In this document: positions 51,732 through 59,389 of the stretch, piece by piece
How positions within the stretch are numbered: the stretch's first letter is position 1
Layout of the letters: the number at the start of each line of letters is the position of its first letter
Notes under the pieces: generated by a model
What the model was told of the DNA's origin: nothing
What the model saw: only the letters and a program-made list of their open reading frames with translations
Database searches by the model: none
Translations under genes and position numbers: made by a program
Assembly (NCBI GenBank): GCA_000308255.3
Contig: HG326663.1
Coordinates: 555,826-619,825, forward strand
Direction: 5' to 3'
DNA: 64,000 bases
Origin: Anaerococcus pacaensis 9403502
GTDB taxonomy: Bacteria; Bacillota; Clostridia; Tissierellales; Peptoniphilaceae

Positions 51732-53468
51732 CTAATTTTCAAACTTCCAGTTTTCAGAACCATATTTTGCCTTTATTAGAGTTTGATATAAACTACTATT
51801 TTGCATCAGTTGCTTATGATTACCAATCTCTTCTATACTACCATTATTTAATACTATTATCTGATCAGCGTTCCTAATTGTCTTTAATCTGTGGGCTATC
51901 ATTATTACAGTTTTATTATCAGTTAATTTTTCTATAGCTTCTTTTAGTTTGTCCTCATTTTCAGGATCTACATTAGCTGTAGCCTCATCAAATATTACGA
52001 TTGGTGCATTTTTTAAAATTGCTCTTGCTATAGAAATACGCTGCTTTTCTCCCCCTGAAAGACTTTCTCCTCCTTCACCAATAATGGTATTATATCCGTT
52101 TGGAAGTTTCATTATAAAATCGTGGCACTGAGCCATTTTAGCTGCTTCTTCAACCATATCACGATTTGCTTCTGGCAATCCAAATTTGATATTATTTTCT
52201 ATGGTGTCATTAAATAGATATACATCTTGAAATACCATAGATATAGAATTCATCAGCGTCTCAACTTCATAGTCTTTTACATCTACTCCGTCTATTTTTA
52301 TACTTCCCTTATCCACATCCCAAAATCTAGCTATAAGATTACAAAAGGTGGTTTTACCAGAGCCAGACGGACCAACTATGGCAGTCATTGTATTTTTTGG
52401 AATCAAGCATGAAACGTTTTGTAATATCGGCCTATCACGGTAAGAAAATGATACATTCTCAAAGTCTATATCATAATCTATAATAGGTGTATCAATTTTG
52501 CCATCTTTCATTACAGGCATATTTGACAAGTATTCTACAGAATCTATGGCACTTTCAGCAGATCTTAATATTGCCATATTGGATCCTGCAGAAACTAGAC
52601 CTTCAAAAATCGTGAAACTAGCTATAAGCATTAAGATAGTATCTGGCAAAAGTATTTCACCACTTAAATTTAGCTTAATTGAAGTATAAATCATTAAAGT
52701 GCTAGTAATTCCTATTGCTATTTTTTGCAAAACTGTATATGGTATTACATTTTTCTCTAGCTTTAGCATATATTCTGCTGTATCGTCAATAGATTCATTT
52801 AATTTTTTATTATTTTCACCATAAAGATTATATGACTTTATAACTTGCATTCCTTGAATAGTAGATAACACATTTTTTGTTAAACTTTCTTGCATACTGA
52901 TAGCTTTTTTAGAATTATCTACTGATTTTTTTTCCATTAGAGAGGTTATTAAGAAAAATACTAGGACTCCTATAACAGCAATCAGCCCTATTTTAAGATT
53001 AAATATTAATACAAACAAAACAAATACTAAAGTATTTAGTATCCCAGATAATACCAAAACTAGTAACATTGGCACATACATCTCTACTAAAGATAACCTA
53101 GTAGTAGCAATGGTTGTAAGAGTTCCAAGGCTAGAGTCATTTAAATAGCCCATTGGTACTTTTTTGATTTTTTCTCCTATTTCAATTCGTTTATGTGCAG
53201 ACATAAAGTATCCAGCATGGGTTTGACACATCGTAGTAGAGTTTTGTGTAATAATTTTTCCCACGGCAGATACTAACAAAATTGCGAAAGCGACTAGGGC
53301 AGCTTTATAATCTATACTAGAATCATATATTTTTATCAGCATATAATATATAGCAACAAAAGATAAAGCATTGAAAATAGCATGTAAAAAGCCTACCAAT
53401 ATTGATTTTTTAATATTAGCTTGTTCTAATTCAGAAAATTTCCAAATCTTTTTAAATACCGAAATCAT
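51732..53468 (-). CDS. ABC exporter subunit B (membrane domain fused to ATPase)
   Basis: A 578-residue type I exporter-fold protein: six membrane helices (1-310) then an ATPase with Walker A VGPSGSGKTT, signature LSGGEKQRISIA, Walker B APIVIFDEAT and H-loop IAHRL. Catalytic residues are intact. Its start shares one base with the end of subunit A, so the pair is co-translated and likely heterodimeric. Such Fur-linked pairs include porphyrin exporters and IrtAB/YbtPQ-type siderophore importers. Confidence 0.85.
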   Translation of the reverse strand: MISVFKKIWKFSELEQANIKKSILVGFLHAIFNALSFVAIYYMLIKIYDSSIDYKAALVAFAILLVSAVGKIITQNSTTMCQTHAGYFMSAHKRIEIGEKIKKVPMGYLNDSSLGTLTTIATTRLSLVEMYVPMLLVLVLSGILNTLVFVLFVLIFNLKIGLIAVIGVLVFFLITSLMEKKSVDNSKKAISMQESLTKNVLSTIQGMQVIKSYNLYGENNKKLNESIDDTAEYMLKLEKNVIPYTVLQKIAIGITSTLMIYTSIKLNLSGEILLPDTILMLIASFTIFEGLVSAGSNMAILRSAESAIDSVEYLSNMPVMKDGKIDTPIIDYDIDFENVSFSYRDRPILQNVSCLIPKNTMTAIVGPSGSGKTTFCNLIARFWDVDKGSIKIDGVDVKDYEVETLMNSISMVFQDVYLFNDTIENNIKFGLPEANRDMVEEAAKMAQCHDFIMKLPNGYNTIIGEGGESLSGGEKQRISIARAILKNAPIVIFDEATANVDPENEDKLKEAIEKLTDNKTVIMIAHRLKTIRNADQIIVLNNGSIEEIGNHKQLMQNSSLYQTLIKAKYGSENWKFEN

Positions 53469-55183
53469 TACTCATCCCCCTTTAAGCTTGCATTATACAT
53501 ATTACGATAAAGATCGCTAGTTTGTAAAAGTTTTTCATGAGTTCCATAACCATCAAGTTCTCCATCATTTATTACGAAAATTCTATCCGCATTTACTATT
53601 GTTCTTAGTCTATGAGCGATAATTAAAAGTGTTTTACCTTCTACAAGCCTTGCTATAGCTGATTGAATTATAGCTTCATTTTCAGGATCAATGTAACTGG
53701 TTGCTTCATCTAGAATGACTATTGGCGCGTTTTTAAGCATAGCACGAGCTATAGAGATTCTTTGACGCTCACCTCCAGATATATGGCCACCAGCTTCTCC
53801 AACTACAGTATCATAGTCATTTGAAAGATTCATTATGAAGTCATGGCAACCAGATTTTCTGGAAATTTCTTCGATTTCTTTATCAGTTGCTGATGGATTT
53901 CCGATGCGGATATTTTCACGGACGCTCATATCAAATAAATAATTATCTTGGGAAACATATGATATCAAAGATGACAGTCTATCTAGAGACATATCTTCTG
54001 TATTGACACCACCAATTTTTATAGTCCCTGAATCGACATTCCAAAATCCGGCTATAAGTTTAGCTATAGTGGATTTTCCACCACCAGATGGCCCAACTAG
54101 TGCTGATACTGAAGCCGAATCGACTTTTAAACTTATATTATCTAAGACTTTTTTATCGTTATCATATGAAAAATCAACATTTTCCAATTCAATAGATGTA
54201 TCACAAAGCTTTCTGCCCTTTTCAATATTATTAAGTTCTTTGTTATTTAAAATTTTCTCTATTTCTCCTGTTATAGTAGATATTCGAGCTAAATCATCAA
54301 CAAAATTCATAACTTTTAGTAAACTATTTACCGTCCCAAATGATAAAATAATTATAGTAATTAAGTTTGTTACAGAAATAGATTTATTTATATAAAAAAT
54401 AATTCCAAAAGGTACAATAAATAAAATCCCCATAGGAGATAACATTCTGCCTATAGACATTTTAGTATTAGATTCATCCATCCAATTATAGTAAAAATTA
54501 GCATTATCATATACTCTATCAACAAATTTTTTATATGACTTTTCGGATTGATTAAAGTTTTTTATCACCTCAATGCCATTAATATATTCAATCATTGCAC
54601 TATTCATAGCCTGACCTATCTCTACCGACTTTTTGAAATTTGCGTTATAACTTTCGTTAATAACACTTTTCATTGCCAGTAACCCAATAACTAATGGAAC
54701 TAAAGATAAAAGTGCAAGTCGCCAGTCTAGCATTATCATATAAATAAATAAAATAATCGGCCCTAGCAAATTTGAGGTAAACTCTGGTATTACATGGGCA
54801 AGTGTAGTTTCCATACTATCAACTTGTTCAATCATAATGCTCTTAAGCTCTCCAGAAGATCTATTCATTATATCCCCTAAGGGCATATTAAATAATTTAT
54901 TGGCTAAATCATTTCTCATCTCGCCTAAGGACCTATAGGTGGCAGTATGTGAAATAGTTGTCGAAATTCCATTTGCTATATCTTTTAATATAAATAAAAC
55001 AAGTATCAACACGCACTTATTTATATAAAAATCTAGATTAGACTTTCCATTTATTAAATTTACAATAATATCGGCCAAATTTATATAAGTAAATAAATCA
55101 AGCACTACGCCAACAATCGCAAATAACACTGAAAATATAAATTGCAATTTATGGGCACTTACATATTTTTTGATTATATCCAT
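53468..55183 (-). CDS. ABC exporter subunit A (membrane domain fused to ATPase)
   Basis: A 571-residue type I exporter-fold protein with six helices and an ATPase: VGPSGGGKST, YVSQDNYLFD, HISGGERQRISIA (signature with Ile first), APIVILDEAT and IAHRL. It is the first of the two subunits, 47 bases after the TetR gene, and lies under the same Fur-like box. Substrate not deducible. Confidence 0.85.
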   Translation of the reverse strand: MDIIKKYVSAHKLQFIFSVLFAIVGVVLDLFTYINLADIIVNLINGKSNLDFYINKCVLILVLFILKDIANGISTTISHTATYRSLGEMRNDLANKLFNMPLGDIMNRSSGELKSIMIEQVDSMETTLAHVIPEFTSNLLGPIILFIYMIMLDWRLALLSLVPLVIGLLAMKSVINESYNANFKKSVEIGQAMNSAMIEYINGIEVIKNFNQSEKSYKKFVDRVYDNANFYYNWMDESNTKMSIGRMLSPMGILFIVPFGIIFYINKSISVTNLITIIILSFGTVNSLLKVMNFVDDLARISTITGEIEKILNNKELNNIEKGRKLCDTSIELENVDFSYDNDKKVLDNISLKVDSASVSALVGPSGGGKSTIAKLIAGFWNVDSGTIKIGGVNTEDMSLDRLSSLISYVSQDNYLFDMSVRENIRIGNPSATDKEIEEISRKSGCHDFIMNLSNDYDTVVGEAGGHISGGERQRISIARAMLKNAPIVILDEATSYIDPENEAIIQSAIARLVEGKTLLIIAHRLRTIVNADRIFVINDGELDGYGTHEKLLQTSDLYRNMYNASLKGDE

Positions 55184-55230
55184 CTCTTCTCCCTTCCTTT
55201 CTCACTCTAATTATCAACTAAACTAAGGAG

Positions 55231-55803
55231 CTAGTTACTTTCTAAGACATCTAAAATTATCTTTTTAAGTAGTTCTTTATTATTTTTAAAATTATCCCTA
55301 GCACCTAAAATCTCACACCCCAGTATCATTGAATTAGTTATGTCTGTTATCAATTCAATAGCTTCTAAAAGCTCTACGCTATTTTCTTTACCAAACGCTT
55401 GTACGAAAACCTCTATAGATTCCTTTTTTAATTTTTCAAATAAAAGTTGTAAATTTTCATCTTTACTCTTTTCTTGTAAAAACATTACATAAATTGTCAT
55501 ATACTCGCTATTATATAATATTTTATCTACTATGACTTGAGCAATCATTTCATTTAAGGGTAAATCATATTCCTTGATGGTCTGATATATAATTTCCTTT
55601 CTTTGGGCGTTTCCATCAGCCATTAAATCATATAAAATCTCTGCTTTATTGTTATAGTGATGGTAAATCCCTCCTACCGAAGTGTTTGAGTACCTTACTA
55701 TATCTTCCATAGTGGCATCCTTGTAACCTTTGCTTATAAAAGCTTTTTTAGCTCCTTCTTTTATTAAATTTTTTCTTTCTTCTTTGGATAATCTCTGTAC
55801 CAT
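55231..55803 (-). CDS. TetR-family regulator of the ABC pair
   Basis: A 190-residue TetR protein with a standard N-terminal helix-turn-helix (MEDIVRYSNTSVGGIYHHY) and an all-helical ligand domain. It is the first gene of the TetR-ABC-ABC unit and likely represses it in response to the transported compound. A Fur-like box lies 36 bases upstream of its start. It has a degenerate paralogue at 50524. Confidence 0.82.
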   Translation of the reverse strand: MVQRLSKEERKNLIKEGAKKAFISKGYKDATMEDIVRYSNTSVGGIYHHYNNKAEILYDLMADGNAQRKEIIYQTIKEYDLPLNEMIAQVIVDKILYNSEYMTIYVMFLQEKSKDENLQLLFEKLKKESIEVFVQAFGKENSVELLEAIELITDITNSMILGCEILGARDNFKNNKELLKKIILDVLESN

Positions 55804-55839
55804 GGTCTCTCCTTATTTACCGAATATATATTCTGTAAA

Positions 55840-55858
55840 GATAATCATTATCATTCTC
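55840..55858 (-). promoter_or_regulatory. Fur-box-like operator before the TetR-ABC-ABC unit
   Basis: On the minus strand GAGAATGATAATGATTATC, 17 of 19 positions of the Fur consensus. Confidence 0.7.
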
Positions 55859-55918
55859 TTCCGCTAATTGTTTATTTCTTGCAAATTTTTCATATACATA
55901 CCTTATAAAATTAAAAAC

Positions 55919-55959
55919 GGTGATGTTACAAATAGATTTGCCTATTATGTAACATCACC
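55919..55959 (-). terminator. Terminator after the G5-rich surface protein gene
   Basis: Perfect 12-base stem GGTGATGTTACA/TGTAACATCACC; on the minus strand it is followed by GTTTTTAATTTT. Confidence 0.7.
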
Positions 55960-56037
55960 TTTTGATTGCAGGACTTTTTCAATAGTCATAATTTATATAC
56001 AGTAATATTATGAGATTAATAAAATTTACATTGATAA

Positions 56038-59000
56038 CTAATTTAATACTCTATCGTACTCAGCTAGTACAGCCTCAGCTTGTATATAGAGAGATTCGCT
56101 TGATCTTATTAGCTGTATAAGTTTTTCTTTGACAGGTAGGATAGTTCTTGGATATTCATTTAATAATTTTTTTGCATATCCTACAAAAAATTTATTTTTT
56201 TCTAAGGACTTTTTGAGGTTGTCACGAATGTTTTCTAAGGCGCTTCTCTTATAATAGCCTTCTTTGATATATTTATAGCCACTTGAGATATATATCAAAT
56301 CATTTGTAGTTGCACGTTGGAATGTTTCCACTGGTTTTTCATTAACAACTTCAGTGTCATTTGAATGATATGATGGATAAACTGCTACTACAAATTTTGA
56401 ATCAACAACTGACTTCTGTTCAAAAATTTCTTTTTCTGATGTATTAGTATTTTCTGAATGTGTTGATGAATTTTCTTCTTGTTTTTCTTTTGTTTCAGTG
56501 TTACCAGATTCATCAGCTTCTTTAGTTTCTGTCTCTTCTGAATTTGTTGGTGCTATTGGTTTTTCTTTTTCTGATTCTGCTTCTTCTGCTTTTGTTGGAT
56601 TTTCGTCTGGATTTGTTTCATCTCCTTCTGTCTCTTTTTCTGCTGATGGTTCTTCTTTATTTTCAGACTCTTTTTCAGTTGTGTTTGCATCTTCTGATGG
56701 TGTTGATGGATTTTCTTCTTGTTTTTCTTTTGTTTCGGTGCTATCAGCTTCATCAGCTTCTTTAGTTTCTGTGTCTTCTGAATTTGATGGAGCTACTGGT
56801 TTTTCTTTTTCTGATTCTGCTTCTTCTGCTTTTGTTGGATTTTCGTCTGGATTTGTTTCTTCTCCTTCTGTCTCTTTGTCTGCTGACGGTTCTTCTTTAT
56901 TTTCAGACTCTTTTTCAGTTGTGTTTGCATCTTCTGATGGTGTTGATGGATTTTCTTCTTGTTTTTCTTTTGTTTCAGTGTTACTAGATTCATCAGCTTC
57001 TTTAGTTTCTGTCTCTTCTGTATTTGTTGGTGCTATTGGTTTTTCTTTTTCTGATTTTGTTTCTTCTGGTTTTGTTGGATTTTCTAGTGATTTTCTATCT
57101 TTAGCTTTAGCATTTTCTAATATCTCGTCAACTTTTTCTTCATTTTCAGCTAAATCAACTGATTTTTTTAGGCTTTCTTTTACTTCTTTGTCTAGATTTT
57201 CTAGATTTTCTATTTCTGATTTTATACTTGCTTTTTTCTCATCTAACTTTTTATTTTCTACGATTCCTTTTGCTTCATTTATTAATTTCTCAACTTTTGT
57301 ATAATCTTTTTCATTTTCAATTTGACGTTTATATTTGTTTTTAATTTTTATATCAAGATTTAGGCGATTAAGCTCCATGATAGCATTTGATTGAGCTTCA
57401 ATTACTCTATCAAAATTATCATTATGCCTTTGATTTTTATCTTCAATAATTTGATAAAACTCATCACGATTTTTAACTTTGTCTAACTTATCTTTAAATT
57501 CTTCTCTATCTGCCTTTGTTAGATACTCATTCTCATCTAGAGCTCTTTTTGCACGCCCAATATCCTCTTTTAAAGAATCATCTGCTATATCCTCTTCTTC
57601 ATCATTATTGTCTTTGTTGTTTTCTTCATTACCATTATCTACTCCATCAACTTTACCATCGCTATTATCTTTGTTGGCATCATCATTGGTAGGATTGTTG
57701 GTTTTAGGTTCTTCTTTATTTTCAGATTCTTTTTCTGGTGTTGTTTCTTCTGAGTTTCCTGTAGCTTTGATTCCTTTTGCTATTACTTCATTTACTGGCT
57801 GATAAGTTGTTTCCTCGAAATTATATTTTGGATAATAGTAATATTGCTTATATTCATCTCTCTTCCAACACTCATATTTAGTAACCACCCCTGGATGTCC
57901 TTTTGTTATGACTTTTGTACTACCCTCTTCCAAGTCTGTGTCATCCACATATTTAGTTTTATATTCAATAGGTTTTGTTTCTACTGCTTGATAAATATAG
58001 GTATCCCCAGATAACTTTGGTCTATTTGTTGGGACTTTTTGAGTGTAGTCTACGTCGTGTTCATTTATTCCCCATAAGATTACTTCATCTACTGGTTCTA
58101 CTGTATACCAATCATCATCGTATTTTGATTTCTTCTTCCATTTTCCATCATCATATTTTTCACCATAGAAATAAGTGTATACACCATTTTTTCCTTCTTG
58201 AATGACTTGTTTTTCTCCTTTTGGCAAAGTCGCTACATATTTATTTATGGTATTATATTTCACGATTTCATTGTCGTAGGCTGTATATCTATATTTGCCA
58301 TCATTTATAACTTCACCAATTTGTGGAGCACCCATTTCTTCAGGTGTTTCGGTTCTTTCTGAATGATTAGATTCTGAAGTTTCTTCTTTCTCTATAACAT
58401 CTGCGTCTTTAGGTAAAGTTCTAACAGCTATAATCTTATCTACTGGTTCGTAAGTTTTTTCATAATAGTTATATTTGTCATATTCGTAATAGGACCCTCT
58501 ATCGCTTTTTTTATAACATTGATACCAAGACCATAGACCCTGTTTGCCTTCAGTTTTAACTACTTCCTCCCCTTCTTCCAAAGTAGGATCTTGGATATAT
58601 TTTGTTTCATAATCTATGGCTTGCGTTTTGTATACTTGATACATATAAATATCACCACTTACTTTTGGTCTATTGTCAGGTACTTGTTGATTATAGTCTA
58701 CATCTGCTTCATTTACACCAACAAGTATGACAGTAGGTATTGGATCAACGGTGACTTCGCTATAGTCATGTAGCGGATTTCTTATCCAAAATATCTTCTT
58801 TTCTAGGGTTTCTGCTGAATAATATGTTTTATAACCATCCTTACCATCTTGAATTTTCTTTTCTACTCCTTTTGGTAGGTTAGATGTATTCTTGTATAAA
58901 GTTTGAGATGGTATTAGTTCATTTCTCTTGACTGTATATCTCGACTTCTTATTAGCTATTACACTTCCCACCTTAGGTGGTTCAGTAGATTTCGGCCCAT

Positions 59001-59190
59001 CTTCGTGCTCAATTCTTGGTGTAGCAAAAGAATAAGTATCTATTGCTCTAGCTCTTGGTGATGCCTCCAATCCTATAACATTTTCTTTATAATTGGCATC
59101 GTTTATATTATTATTCGCTTGTGAACCCTCTCCTGCTGGAATAATAATAGTTGCAGCAAGAAGTACAGCAGGTAGTAATTTAACCTTCAT
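56038..59190 (-). CDS. Large secreted surface protein: G5-like repeats, helical modules, acidic repeats, PKTV module
   Basis: A 1050-residue secreted protein. Signal peptide to about residue 25. Residues about 80-475 hold four G5-like repeats in an A-B-A-B order (for example IEYKTKYVDDTDLEEGSTKV then EGKNGVYT/TKGHPGVV glycine turns). Residues about 530-700 contain three three-helix modules reminiscent of GA or extracellular-matrix-binding modules (AQSNAIMELNRLNLDI). Residues about 700-912 are an acidic low-complexity repeat (240-bp period). The end (about 960-1050) is the same module as in the 888-residue protein (YKYIKEGYYKR, LLNEYPRTILPVKEKL). No LPXTG motif. The ATG at 59188-59190 follows TAGGAGGAAAT; upstream in-frame starts lie beyond the Fur box and are rejected. 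Probable adhesin or ligand-binding protein. Confidence 0.75.
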   Translation of the reverse strand: MKVKLLPAVLLAATIIIPAGEGSQANNNINDANYKENVIGLEASPRARAIDTYSFATPRIEHEDGPKSTEPPKVGSVIANKKSRYTVKRNELIPSQTLYKNTSNLPKGVEKKIQDGKDGYKTYYSAETLEKKIFWIRNPLHDYSEVTVDPIPTVILVGVNEADVDYNQQVPDNRPKVSGDIYMYQVYKTQAIDYETKYIQDPTLEEGEEVVKTEGKQGLWSWYQCYKKSDRGSYYEYDKYNYYEKTYEPVDKIIAVRTLPKDADVIEKEETSESNHSERTETPEEMGAPQIGEVINDGKYRYTAYDNEIVKYNTINKYVATLPKGEKQVIQEGKNGVYTYFYGEKYDDGKWKKKSKYDDDWYTVEPVDEVILWGINEHDVDYTQKVPTNRPKLSGDTYIYQAVETKPIEYKTKYVDDTDLEEGSTKVITKGHPGVVTKYECWKRDEYKQYYYYPKYNFEETTYQPVNEVIAKGIKATGNSEETTPEKESENKEEPKTNNPTNDDANKDNSDGKVDGVDNGNEENNKDNNDEEEDIADDSLKEDIGRAKRALDENEYLTKADREEFKDKLDKVKNRDEFYQIIEDKNQRHNDNFDRVIEAQSNAIMELNRLNLDIKIKNKYKRQIENEKDYTKVEKLINEAKGIVENKKLDEKKASIKSEIENLENLDKEVKESLKKSVDLAENEEKVDEILENAKAKDRKSLENPTKPEETKSEKEKPIAPTNTEETETKEADESSNTETKEKQEENPSTPSEDANTTEKESENKEEPSADKETEGEETNPDENPTKAEEAESEKEKPVAPSNSEDTETKEADEADSTETKEKQEENPSTPSEDANTTEKESENKEEPSAEKETEGDETNPDENPTKAEEAESEKEKPIAPTNSEETETKEADESGNTETKEKQEENSSTHSENTNTSEKEIFEQKSVVDSKFVVAVYPSYHSNDTEVVNEKPVETFQRATTNDLIYISSGYKYIKEGYYKRSALENIRDNLKKSLEKNKFFVGYAKKLLNEYPRTILPVKEKLIQLIRSSESLYIQAEAVLAEYDRVLN
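56455..57090 (-). repeat. 240-bp tandem repeat in the surface protein gene
   Basis: About 2.6 copies with exactly 240-base spacing (the CATCAGCTTC motif recurs at 56511, 56751 and 56991). Each encodes 80 residues rich in E, K, T, P and S. Confidence 0.9.
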
Positions 59191-59210
59191 ATTTCCTCCT
59201 ATTATTTTAT

Positions 59211-59229
59211 GATATTGATTATCATTATC
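59211..59229 (-). promoter_or_regulatory. Fur-box-like operator before the G5-rich surface protein gene
   Basis: GATATTGATTATCATTATC on the plus strand, 17 of 19 consensus positions. It begins 1 base after the -10 of the promoter at 59231-59259, a typical repression site. Confidence 0.75.
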
Positions 59230-59230
59230 A

Positions 59231-59259
59231 ATTATAATATAAACTGTTTTTTTATACAA
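59231..59259 (-). promoter_or_regulatory. Promoter of the G5-rich surface protein gene
   Basis: TTGTAT and TATAAT on the minus strand, 17-base spacing, directly adjacent to the Fur-like box. Confidence 0.6.
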
Positions 59260-59389
59260 GGCTTTTAAAGTAACATTATAATATTTCAAAAAAATTGATG
59301 ATAATTATAGAAAATAAATAAAACTCCAAAAAAGGATTAATTCCTATAATTGGAGTTCTATATAATGGAATTTATAATGAAAGCTCTCT

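Noticed and set aside
56498..57304. 268-codon plus-strand ORF rich in Ser and Phe
   Set aside because: It is the antisense of the acidic E/K/T/P repeats of the surface protein gene; composition and lack of a ribosome binding site mark it as a shadow.
59190..59289. Upstream start for the G5-rich surface protein
   Set aside because: The longer frame runs across the Fur box and promoter and would spoil the signal peptide; the ATG at 59188-59190 has the ribosome binding site.
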